Of a DNA stretch of 7,277 bases, positions 1 to 5,751 are shown in pieces (the first letter of the stretch is position 1; every line of letters starts with the position of its first letter). Made by a program: the position numbers and the translations under genes. The notes under the pieces were generated by a model. That model was not told the DNA's origin. It saw only the letters and a list, made by a program, of their open reading frames with translations, and did not search any database. Source of the stretch: an uncultured Christensenella sp. (GTDB lineage Bacteria; Bacillota; Clostridia; Christensenellales; Borkfalkiaceae); NCBI GenBank assembly GCA_910586365.1, contig CAJUGP010000067.1, positions 1-7,277 of the forward strand. Direction: 5' to 3'.

Positions 1-21
1 AGACGTGTGCTCTTCCGATCT
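1..21. other. Illumina TruSeq adapter remnant at contig end
   Basis: The first 21 bases (AGACGTGTGC...TTCCGATCT) are identical to the 3' end of the Illumina TruSeq read-2 adapter, recognised from general knowledge of that sequence. Adapters are ligated to A-tailed inserts, so the final T at position 21 belongs to the adapter and genuine genomic sequence should begin at 22. This is untrimmed contamination carried into the assembly. It also means the stop codon of the first gene, read from positions 23 to 21, uses one adapter base. Confidence 0.95.
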
Positions 22-1247
22 TATTTGATAATTTTACATTTACGGAACAGTTCGGAAATGCCCAAAGTAAGCGCGGCGGGGAGAATAAAACAGAACAGCG
101 CAACCCACAGCACCGTCAATCCCGCATTGCAGCCTTGCGCGCCGATCATCTCGAAGAGCATGTCGATGGGTCCGACCAATCCCGCCGTACCCATGCCGCT
201 GCCCGATTTTGTGGCGAACAGTCCGAGCGCGTCCGTGCCGTTTGGCAGAAACATGCAGATCACGCCGAGGATTGCGGAAGAAATTATGGGCGGAACGAAG
301 AGCACGGGCTTTTTGAATACGTTGGGGATTTGCAGCATGGAAGTGCCTAATCCCTGCGCCGCAAGTCCGCCCCATTTGTTTTCGCGGAAGCTCATCACGG
401 CAAACCCCACCATTTGGCAGCAGCAGCCCACGACCGCCGCGCCCGCCGCGATTCCCGATAGGTTGATCGATATGCCGATCGCCGCTGAAGAAATGGGCAG
501 CGTGAGGCAGACGCCCATGACGACAGCCACGATCAATCCCGTGATTGCCGCCGAAACATGCGAAAGGGTTGCCGCCCAAGCGATAAAGTTTCCGAGCGCG
601 GTCAGCGCGAGCGAAACGGGGTATCCGAGCCCGATTCCCGCAACCGAACCCGCGAGCAATCCAACAAGGGGCGTAACGAGAATATCGAGCTTGGTTTTTC
701 CGCTCACGAGCGAGGCAAGCGTCATGGCGGTCATCGCGCCGATGAACGCGCCCATAGGGTCGCCCGGACCTGCTATTGTAAAGGAAAACGCCTGCCCGTT
801 TGTCAGTGCGGTTTGGATCGCCGTAATAATATTTTTTGCATACGAACCCACCATGCCCGCGGCGACAGCCGAGGCGACGACGAGAGGAGCGTTTTTTTTC
901 ATTTTCAAACAGATGCCCGCCCCGATGCCCGCGCCCATGGCGATCTGCGCGATTTTGCCGAGCCCTTCCAAGATCAATCCGAACCAGTTGGGTTGTGCTT
1001 TGTCGATCAGATTGCCGAGCTGCCAAACGATCGTGCCCGCGATCAAGGTGGCGAACAAGCCGAGCGCCATGCCGCTCATGCCGTCGATGAAAATGTAATT
1101 CATCAGCCATTTGAACCGCTGTAACCCGCCCGTGCATTCCTTAAACTTCATTTCGGAAAGTTTTTTGTGGACGGGCGCAAGCTGCGTTCCGTCCGCGCGT
1201 TCGACCTGTTCGGGTTGCGTGTTCGTGTTGTTTTCTTCGTTTTCCAT
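21..1247 (-). CDS. PfoR-family / PTS EIIC-like multi-pass membrane protein
   Basis: A 408-residue integral membrane protein that I assign to the PTS_EIIC_2/PfoR group, which resembles PTS sugar permease domains but has no fused EIIA or EIIB and whose substrate is mostly unknown. The Clostridium perfringens PfoR member was described as a regulator of perfringolysin. The first ~45 residues are hydrophilic and charged. From about residue 50 the chain is a series of Gly/Ala-rich hydrophobic segments (roughly 58-80, 92-113, 120-145, 163-182, 188-208, 212-228, 232-256, 260-285, 317-335 and 375-398). Conserved-looking pieces are FIDGMSGMALGLFATLI near 53-69 and a GxGxGTAGLVGPI stretch near 349-361. 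The start at 1247 is chosen because AGAGGAA lies 7 bases upstream. The open frame continues to a GTG at 1334 but runs through a terminator and lacks a good ribosome binding site. The last base of the stop codon is adapter-derived, so the true C-terminus may differ. Confidence 0.82.
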   Translation of the reverse strand: MENEENNTNTQPEQVERADGTQLAPVHKKLSEMKFKECTGGLQRFKWLMNYIFIDGMSGMALGLFATLIAGTIVWQLGNLIDKAQPNWFGLILEGLGKIAQIAMGAGIGAGICLKMKKNAPLVVASAVAAGMVGSYAKNIITAIQTALTNGQAFSFTIAGPGDPMGAFIGAMTAMTLASLVSGKTKLDILVTPLVGLLAGSVAGIGLGYPVSLALTALGNFIAWAATLSHVSAAITGLIVAVVMGVCLTLPISSAAIGISINLSGIAAGAAVVGCCCQMVGFAVMSFRENKWGGLAAQGLGTSMLQIPNVFKKPVLFVPPIISSAILGVICMFLPNGTDALGLFATKSGSGMGTAGLVGPIDMLFEMIGAQGCNAGLTVLWVALFCFILPAALTLGISELFRKCKIIK

Positions 1248-1357
1248 GCTGCAATTCCTCTGATATAAAAAAATACGGAGCCGTTCGGCTCCGTTTGCAT
1301 TTTCTGTTTGAACGTTGTTTTTACCGAGCCGCACGTCCTACGCTTCACTATATTGTT
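1248..1357 (-). promoter_or_regulatory. leader of the PfoR-like gene, possible transcription attenuator
   Basis: About 110 bases lie between the predicted transcription start (near 1356-1357) and the ATG at 1247. An intrinsic terminator sits in this leader, ending only a few bases before the ribosome binding site. On the minus strand, CGGCTC (1331-1326) can pair with GAGCCG (1291-1286), which is the 5' arm of the terminator. This would give a competing 6-bp stem with a 34-base loop. The geometry is what an attenuator needs, but the alternative stem is short and I do not recognise a riboswitch, T-box or LicT/SacT-type antiterminator sequence. Confidence 0.4.
1267..1294 (-). terminator. intrinsic terminator inside the PfoR-like gene leader
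   Basis: On the minus strand a perfect 8-bp stem, ACGGAGCC / GGCTCCGT with a GAAC tetraloop (1294-1275), is followed by A and then seven T residues (1273-1267). It is a textbook rho-independent terminator. It lies downstream of the gene's own promoter and only 5 bases before the AGAGGAA ribosome binding site. It may therefore control read-through into the coding region, or stop read-through from the M18 gene while allowing only limited expression here. Confidence 0.8.
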
Positions 1358-1363
1358 GCGGCT

Positions 1364-1392
1364 ATCATACAACTATTTTTTGATTCTGTCAA
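1364..1392 (-). promoter_or_regulatory. sigma-A-type promoter of the PfoR-like gene
   Basis: On the minus strand a perfect -35 TTGACA (1392-1387) is separated by 17 bases from the -10 hexamer TATGAT (1369-1364), which matches 5 of 6 consensus positions. The predicted start is an A at 1357 or 1356. No other gene lies between it and the PfoR-like coding region. Confidence 0.75.
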
Positions 1393-1412
1393 GCAAATGA
1401 AAGTACATTTGC
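1393..1412. repeat. inverted repeat abutting the -35 element, candidate regulator site
   Basis: A perfect 7-bp inverted repeat, GCAAATG - 6 bases - CATTTGC, directly touches the upstream edge of the TTGACA at 1387-1392. It is followed on the far side by a run of seven A residues (1413-1419). Its centre lies about 45 bases upstream of the predicted start, a position commonly used by activators. It is not a terminator, because there is no T-run after the stem on either strand. Regulator unknown. Confidence 0.4.
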
Positions 1413-1428
1413 AAAAAAAGCGAAAATA

Positions 1429-1608
1429 AGATTCCTCGGCTGCGCTCGGAATGACAGAGTGCTCGGAATGACGAGTGTGCGGAATGACAGAGTGCTCGGA
1501 ATGACAATGGTGTGCTACGTCGCGCCGTGCGCTCGTGCCGCCTAAGACGGCGCGGAATGACAGAGTGTGCGGAAAAATTGTTGTCATTCCGAGCCTGTCG
1601 AGGAATCT
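1429..1608. repeat. 180-bp palindromic intergenic repeat element (REP/MITE-like)
   Basis: The element is bounded by imperfect terminal inverted repeats. The left end (1429-1456) and the reverse complement of the right end (1582-1608) share AGATTCCTCG, then 5-6 differing bases, then CTCGGAATGACA. Inside are near-tandem units of about 16-17 bases, CGGAATGACAGAGTGCT and variants, starting at 1447, 1464, 1480 and 1497, with a further copy at 1553. There is also a perfect 8-bp inverted repeat CGCGCCGT (1521-1528) / ACGGCGCG (1547-1554). The copy at 1553-1562 can also pair with 1582-1591 (10 bp). Related GGAATGAC / GTCATTCC repeats are common between genes in many bacterial genomes. No transposase is present. 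The element ends 9 bases after the M18 stop codon, so its RNA could act as a 3' processing or stability hairpin. Confidence 0.75.
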
Positions 1609-1617
1609 GAAACCGTA

Positions 1618-2865
1618 TTATTTAACGGTAACGGTATCGCCTTTGAAGCAAACGTCGCATTCGTAATAAGTAAGCAGTCCTTGTTCAAGCGCGGCGTAGT
1701 CGTCTTTCGAGAACGTTTCCGCGGCGGAGTGCATGGCAAGCTGCGCCAGCCCGATATCGCACGAGGGCACGCCCACCTGCGATAGGCTGATCGCCCCGAG
1801 CGTGCTGCCGCTGCGCATATCCGATCGGTTGTAAAAATGCTGATACTTTACGTTCGCACAATCGAAAATCGACTGCACGACGGCGCAGGTGAGCGCGTCG
1901 GTCGTGTAAGCCCGATCGGCATGCGATTTGATCACGACGCCGCCGCCGAGCACGGGGCGGTTGGTCGGATCGCATTTTTCGGGACGGTTGGGGTGGACGG
2001 CGTGCGCGTTGTCGAGCGAAAGCAAAAAGGAAGAGGAAAGCGCGCGCGCAAAATCTTCTTTTTTTTCTTTGCGGCATTCGGCGATGCGTTCCAACGTCGT
2101 GCGCAGAAAATCGCTTCCCGCGCCTTGCAGCGTGCGGCTGCCGACTTCTTCGCCGTCGAAACAGGCGCATACGTTTACGGCTTGCGGCGTTGCGGCAACG
2201 AGCGCGCGCAGCGAAGAATACACGCTTGTGAGGTTATCCGCGCGGGGCGTGCAAATCAGCTCGCCGTTCGCGCCGCACGAAAAGGGCGGTTGCGCGCACG
2301 CAAGATATAAATCGTACGCGACGGTCTGTTCGGGCAGAGCGGGCGCGCTTTCGCCCACGGCGTACAGGGGCAGAAGATCGGTTTGCGGATTGGGCGAAAA
2401 ATTCGTGTTGACTTCGCGGTTCATGTGCACCGCCACGGACGGAACGACGAGGGTATGCCCGTCGGTATAGAGTTCGCTTTCGAGCGCGCCGTTTTTCTTT
2501 TTGGCGACCGTGCGCCCCGCGATCCGAAGGGGACGGTCGAAAAAGCTATACCAAATTCCGCCGCCGTACGGTTCGACGTTCAAACGCGTGTAACCGTCCG
2601 AAGTCATAACGGGGTTGTTTTTGAGTTTCAGGCAAGGCGAATCGGTGTGGCTGGCGACGATGCGGTAGCCGTGTTTTTCGCCGACGGTAAAGGCGATGAG
2701 CGCGCTTCCGCCGCGTATCGCGTAATATTTGCCGCCCTGTTTGATTTCCCACTTGTCGTTTTCGTACAAACGGACAAAGCCGTTCCCGTCTAACAGCTTT
2801 TGCGCGTTCGCCACGGCGTGGTAGGGAGTATAGGAAGTTTCAAGAAATTGCAGTAAACCGTTCAT
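1618..2865 (-). CDS. apeB: M18 family metalloaminopeptidase (aspartyl aminopeptidase type)
   Basis: A 415-residue cytoplasmic exopeptidase. M18 enzymes are di-zinc peptidases that remove N-terminal residues, often acidic ones, from peptides. All expected active-site residues are visible: His73 in SHTDSP, the bridging Asp210 in PRADNL, catalytic Glu239 and ligand Glu240 in FDGEEVGS, Asp285 in LDNAHAVHPN, and His379 in AMHSAAE. The N-terminus MNGLLQFLETSYTPYHAV is typical of the bacterial apeB-like branch, and the length is normal. No signal peptide. The ATG at 2865 is preferred: the ATG at 2874 overlaps the -10 hexamer, and the TTG at 2901 lies in the -35 element, so neither could be on the transcript. 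No Shine-Dalgarno sequence precedes 2865, which suggests a leaderless mRNA. The stop is followed by the palindromic repeat, with no conventional terminator. Confidence 0.93.
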   Translation of the reverse strand: MNGLLQFLETSYTPYHAVANAQKLLDGNGFVRLYENDKWEIKQGGKYYAIRGGSALIAFTVGEKHGYRIVASHTDSPCLKLKNNPVMTSDGYTRLNVEPYGGGIWYSFFDRPLRIAGRTVAKKKNGALESELYTDGHTLVVPSVAVHMNREVNTNFSPNPQTDLLPLYAVGESAPALPEQTVAYDLYLACAQPPFSCGANGELICTPRADNLTSVYSSLRALVAATPQAVNVCACFDGEEVGSRTLQGAGSDFLRTTLERIAECRKEKKEDFARALSSSFLLSLDNAHAVHPNRPEKCDPTNRPVLGGGVVIKSHADRAYTTDALTCAVVQSIFDCANVKYQHFYNRSDMRSGSTLGAISLSQVGVPSCDIGLAQLAMHSAAETFSKDDYAALEQGLLTYYECDVCFKGDTVTVK

Positions 2866-2872
2866 GGTTTGC

Positions 2873-2901
2873 ATTATAGCACGGCAGCCGTTTTCTGTCA
2901 A
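2873..2901 (-). promoter_or_regulatory. perfect consensus, extended -10 promoter of the M18 gene
   Basis: On the minus strand TTGACA (2901-2896), a 17-base spacer, and TATAAT (2878-2873) match the sigma-70/sigma-A consensus exactly. TG sits one base ahead of the -10, giving TGCTATAAT. The ATG at 2865 begins 8 bases after the -10, so transcription should start at or within a base or two of the start codon. Confidence 0.85.
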
Positions 2902-2925
2902 GCCGAAAAGAATTGCCTTTTCCTC

Positions 2926-2954
2926 TTGTAAAAAGAATTTATCCGTGCTATAAT
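2926..2954 (+). promoter_or_regulatory. extended -10 promoter of the GH13 gene
   Basis: TTGTAA (2926-2931, 4 of 6 consensus positions), a 17-base spacer, and a perfect TATAAT (2949-2954) preceded by TG form an extended -10 promoter. Transcription should start near 2961, giving a leader of about 40 bases before the ATG at 3000. Confidence 0.75.
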
Positions 2955-2999
2955 AAGGGGAATCGTGCCGTATGCATGTACGGAAAGGCAGGAAAAGAT

Positions 3000-4313
3000 A
3001 TGTGGTATCAGGAAAGCGTGTTTTATCAGATTTACCCGCTCGGAGCGTGCGGCGCGGAACGCGAAAACGACTTCGGGCAGGTGCGCCGCCGTCTCGGCGA
3101 AATCGAAAAGGAAATTTTGCGCTTAAAGCAGTTGGGCGTGGGCGCGGTGCTCTTCAATCCGCTGTTCGAGAGCGAACGGCACGGCTACGACACCGTCGAT
3201 TTTTATAAGGTCGACAGGCGGCTCGGCACGAACGAGGACCTCAAACGGCTGATTCAAATCTTCCACGAGAACGGCATCCGCGTGGTGTTCGACGGCGTGT
3301 TTCACCATACGGGCAGGGCGTTTTTTCCCTTTACGGAAGTGCTTGCAAAACGCGAAAACACCGACTACCGTTTTTGGTTCAATATTGATTTTTACGGCAA
3401 TTCGCCTTATAACGACGGCTTGAATTACGATAATTGGGAAGGGCATGCGGAGCTTGTGAAGCTGCGGCTCGAAAACGCCGATTTGCAGCGTTATCTCATG
3501 GACGCCGTGCGTTATTGGGTGAGCGAGTGGGGCATCGACGGGTTACGGCTCGACGTGTGTTACAGTCTTCCGCCCTGGTTTCTGGAAATGCTGCGCCGCA
3601 CCGTAAACGAAATCAAACCCGATTTCTTTTTGGTGGGCGAGGTCATTCATATCGGCAATTTCGCGCAGCACGTTTGCCCCGAACGGCTCGACAGCGTGAC
3701 CAATTACGAGTGCTACAAAGGCATGATCTCGGCGTTTAACAGCTATAATTTATTCGAGATCGAGCATTCGCTTACGCGATTGTTTTCAGAGCAGAGCTGG
3801 GCGCTTTATACGGGCAAACCGTTAATGAATTTCGTCGACAATCACGACGTGGAGCGCGCCGCCACCGCGCTCAAAGAACCGCGCAATCTGCTCAATTTAT
3901 ACACGCTGCTCTTTACCATGCCCGGCGTTCCGTGCGTGTATTACGGTTCGGAATACGGCGCGCAGGGGGATAAATCGGATAACGATTATAAACTTCGCCC
4001 GCCCTTTTCCGCGATCGACAAAAACGCGCACGGCGAACTGTACGCGCATATCGCAAAGCTGTGTTCGCTGCGCAAAAGCAGCCGCGCGCTCGCGTACGGA
4101 TCGTACCGCAAAGCGACGCTCCAAAACACCGACTTTTCCTTCGTGCGCGAAATTGACGGCGAGAAGATTGTCGTTGCGATCAATATCGGGGCGAACGATT
4201 GCACCGTGCGCGTCGAAGAGGCGGAAGGGACCGATCTTTTAACGGGACAGATTCGCAACCTCAACGATATTTATCTTCCGCCGCATTCGGCTTGCGTTTA
4301 CAGAAAAAATTAA
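3000..4313 (+). CDS. GH13 alpha-amylase-family glycoside hydrolase, cytoplasmic
   Basis: A 437-residue enzyme expected to cleave or rearrange alpha-glucosidic bonds in maltodextrin-like substrates. The exact specificity cannot be read from sequence. It begins MWYQESVFYQIYPLG, the typical first strand of compact clostridial GH13 proteins, with no signal peptide, so it should act inside the cell on imported oligosaccharides. Conserved regions: I, DGVFHH (98-103); II, GLRLD with Arg183 and nucleophile Asp185; III, LVGEV with acid/base Glu214; IV, FVDNHD (278-283), transition-state Asp283. The TIM barrel is followed from about residue 365 by a short C-terminal beta domain. Region I has His102 where Asn is usual. 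The ATG at 3000 has AGGA 6 bases upstream. An in-frame ATG at 2976 has its only purine-rich motif 13 bases away, overlapping the transcription start. There is no terminator before glyA, 57 bases on. Confidence 0.92.
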   Translation: MWYQESVFYQIYPLGACGAERENDFGQVRRRLGEIEKEILRLKQLGVGAVLFNPLFESERHGYDTVDFYKVDRRLGTNEDLKRLIQIFHENGIRVVFDGVFHHTGRAFFPFTEVLAKRENTDYRFWFNIDFYGNSPYNDGLNYDNWEGHAELVKLRLENADLQRYLMDAVRYWVSEWGIDGLRLDVCYSLPPWFLEMLRRTVNEIKPDFFLVGEVIHIGNFAQHVCPERLDSVTNYECYKGMISAFNSYNLFEIEHSLTRLFSEQSWALYTGKPLMNFVDNHDVERAATALKEPRNLLNLYTLLFTMPGVPCVYYGSEYGAQGDKSDNDYKLRPPFSAIDKNAHGELYAHIAKLCSLRKSSRALAYGSYRKATLQNTDFSFVREIDGEKIVVAINIGANDCTVRVEEAEGTDLLTGQIRNLNDIYLPPHSACVYRKN

Positions 4314-4314
4314 G

Positions 4315-4343
4315 TTGCTTTTTTTGCGCGGATATGATAGAAT
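4315..4343 (+). promoter_or_regulatory. candidate glyA promoter
   Basis: TTGCTT (4315-4320, 3 of 6 consensus), a 17-base spacer and TAGAAT (4338-4343, 5 of 6) lie in the 57-base gap after the GH13 stop codon, giving a predicted leader of about 20 bases. The -35 match is weak. Read-through from the GH13 promoter is also possible. Confidence 0.45.
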
Positions 4344-4370
4344 AATCAAAAAGAATTGCGGAGAATCACC

Positions 4371-5621
4371 ATGATCGATTTATCGTGTATCAAACAAGCC
4401 GATCCCGAACTGTACGCGGCAATGGAAAAAGAGCTTGCCCGTCAGCGCGGCAATCTCGAACTCATTGCAAGCGAGAATATCGTTTCGCCCGCCGTGATGG
4501 CGGCGATGGGAAGTCACCTTACCAACAAATATGCCGAAGGGTATCCCGCAAAACGCTATTACGGCGGCTGCGAGTTTGTAGACGTCGCCGAGGAGCTGGC
4601 GCGCGAACGGCTGAAAAAGCTTTTCGGTTGCGATCATTGCAACGTGCAGCCGCACAGCGGCGCGCAGGCGAATTTCGCCGTCTATTTCGCCGTGCTGAAA
4701 CCGGGCGATACGATCATGGGCATGAACCTTTCGCACGGCGGACATCTTACCCACGGCTCGCCCGTCAACGTTTCGGGAACGTATTTCAATATCGTGCCTT
4801 ACGGCGTTTCCGAAGGCAGCGAAACGATCGATTACGACGAAATGGAGAAGATTGCGTTATCCTGCAAGCCCAAGCTCATCGTTTCGGGCGCAAGCGCCTA
4901 CCCGCGCGTCATCGACTTTGAACGTATCCGCGCGATCTGCGATAAAGTCGGCGCGCTCATGATGGTAGATATCGCGCATATTGCGGGCTTAGTCGCGGCA
5001 GGCGTGCATCCTTCGCCCGTGCCGTATGCCGATTTCGTCACGACGACCACGCACAAAACGCTGCGCGGTCCGCGCGGCGGGGCGATCATGTGTAAGGAAG
5101 CATATGCAAAGGCGATCGACAAAGCGATTTTCCCCGGCACGCAGGGCGGTCCTTTAATGCACGTGATCGCAGCGAAGGCGGTAGCGTTTCAAGAGGCGCT
5201 CTCGCCCGCGTTCAAAGAATATCAAAAACAAATCGTTAAAAACGCGTCGGCGATGGCGGAAACGTTCATGCAGGAAGGCGTGCGGCTCGTTTCGGGCGGT
5301 ACGGATAATCACTTAATGCTCGTCGATCTGCGCAAAGAGAACATGACGGGCAAGGAGCTGGAAGCCCTGCTTGACCGCGCGCATATTACGGCGAATAAAA
5401 ATACGATCCCGTTTGAAACGACTTCGCCCTTCGTTACGAGCGGCATACGCATCGGCACGCCCGCGATCACCTCGCGCGGCATGAAGGAAGAGGAATCGCG
5501 GCAGATCGCCCGCCTCGTTACCGAGGTGATCCGCGGAAGAGAAGGGGCGTTAAAGAGCGTATCCGAAAAAGTCGCCGCGCTCTGCGAAAGATTTCCCATT
5601 TACGAAAACGATATTTTGTAA
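4371..5621 (+). CDS. glyA: serine hydroxymethyltransferase
   Basis: A 416-residue PLP enzyme converting serine and tetrahydrofolate to glycine and 5,10-methylene-tetrahydrofolate, the main source of one-carbon units for purine, thymidylate and methionine synthesis. Landmarks are in the expected order: LIASEN (31-36), TNKYAEGYP with the substrate-site Tyr/Glu (51-59), NVQPHSGAQAN (91-101), LSHGGHLTHG (120-129), VDIAHIAGL with Asp200 and His203 around the cofactor, VTTTTHKTLRGPRGG with the PLP Schiff-base Lys229, FPGTQGGP (254-261) and the carboxylate-binding SGIRIGTPA (Arg360). Length and residue numbering are close to E. coli GlyA, and it appears complete. The ATG at 4371 has GGAG 7 bases upstream. 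A TTG at 4356 would add five residues and is disfavoured. A strong terminator follows. Confidence 0.98.
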   Translation: MIDLSCIKQADPELYAAMEKELARQRGNLELIASENIVSPAVMAAMGSHLTNKYAEGYPAKRYYGGCEFVDVAEELARERLKKLFGCDHCNVQPHSGAQANFAVYFAVLKPGDTIMGMNLSHGGHLTHGSPVNVSGTYFNIVPYGVSEGSETIDYDEMEKIALSCKPKLIVSGASAYPRVIDFERIRAICDKVGALMMVDIAHIAGLVAAGVHPSPVPYADFVTTTTHKTLRGPRGGAIMCKEAYAKAIDKAIFPGTQGGPLMHVIAAKAVAFQEALSPAFKEYQKQIVKNASAMAETFMQEGVRLVSGGTDNHLMLVDLRKENMTGKELEALLDRAHITANKNTIPFETTSPFVTSGIRIGTPAITSRGMKEEESRQIARLVTEVIRGREGALKSVSEKVAALCERFPIYENDIL

Positions 5622-5639
5622 ATATCATATAAAAGAAAA

Positions 5640-5666
5640 ACGCGCCCTTGCGGGGCGCGTTTTTTT
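5640..5666 (+). terminator. intrinsic terminator of glyA
   Basis: The 8-bp stem ACGCGCCC (5640-5647) / GGGCGCGT (5653-5660), with a 5-base TTGCG loop, is followed by a T-run to 5666. It lies 18 bases after the glyA stop. Flanking A and T runs lengthen the stem, so it may also work weakly in the opposite direction. Confidence 0.92.
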
Positions 5667-5688
5667 GCAGTGCGGCAGGCGTTACAAT

Positions 5689-5713
5689 AAAAGTACAAAT
5701 AACTTGTACTTTT
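5689..5713. promoter_or_regulatory. palindrome upstream of the XRE gene, candidate autoregulatory operator
   Basis: A perfect 10-bp inverted repeat, AAAAGTACAA - ATAAC - TTGTACTTTT, lies in the AT-rich 90-base stretch between the glyA terminator and the XRE gene. A TATTAT hexamer (5714-5719, 5 of 6 to the -10 consensus) directly follows it, so the palindrome would cover the -35 zone of that promoter. XRE-type proteins often repress their own promoters from such sites. No clear -35 hexamer is visible, so the promoter itself is tentative. Confidence 0.5.
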
Positions 5714-5751
5714 TATTATTTAGAGAGAAAATTTAGTATTCTTGCAGTACT

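Larger units (their letters stand above)
2873..2954. repeat. 12-bp inverted repeat carrying both divergent -10 regions
   Basis: CCGTGCTATAAT occurs at 2943-2954 on the plus strand and, as its exact reverse complement, at 2873-2884. Each copy contains the extended -10 of one of the two divergent promoters plus the three bases CCG ahead of it. Between the two -35 elements is a smaller inverted repeat, GAAAAG - 6 bases - CTTTTC (2905-2922), which could be an operator shared by both genes. No regulator can be named for it. Confidence 0.6.

Noticed and set aside
7..1098. Long open frame (363 codons) on the plus strand opposite the PfoR-like gene
   Set aside because: Its first residues are encoded by adapter bases, it has no ribosome binding site, and it is Pro/Ala/Ser-rich in the way expected from reading a hydrophobic membrane-protein gene backwards.
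1248..1334. Upstream GTG at 1334 as an alternative start for the PfoR-like protein
   Set aside because: The extension would be translated through the terminator hairpin and has no proper ribosome binding site. The ATG at 1247 has AGAGGAA at good spacing.
1264..1357. LicT/SacT-type ribonucleic antiterminator target in the PTS-like gene leader
   Set aside because: I looked for the conserved antiterminator-binding pattern overlapping the terminator 5' arm and did not find it.
1447..1569. Short repeated units resembling a small CRISPR array
   Set aside because: Units are 16-17 bases and nearly contiguous, with no unique spacers of constant length and no cas genes. They are part of the palindromic element.
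1348..1587. Minus-strand 79-codon frame containing HSEHSVIPSAAEES-like peptides
   Set aside because: It is the translated palindromic repeat element. Peptides of this type (CHSERSEES and relatives) are known spurious products of GTCATTCC-type repeats.
2976..2999. Upstream in-frame ATG at 2976 as the GH13 start
   Set aside because: The only purine-rich motif (AAGGGGA) is 13 bases away and overlaps the predicted transcription start. The ATG at 3000 has AGGA at 6 bases and gives the family-typical N-terminus.
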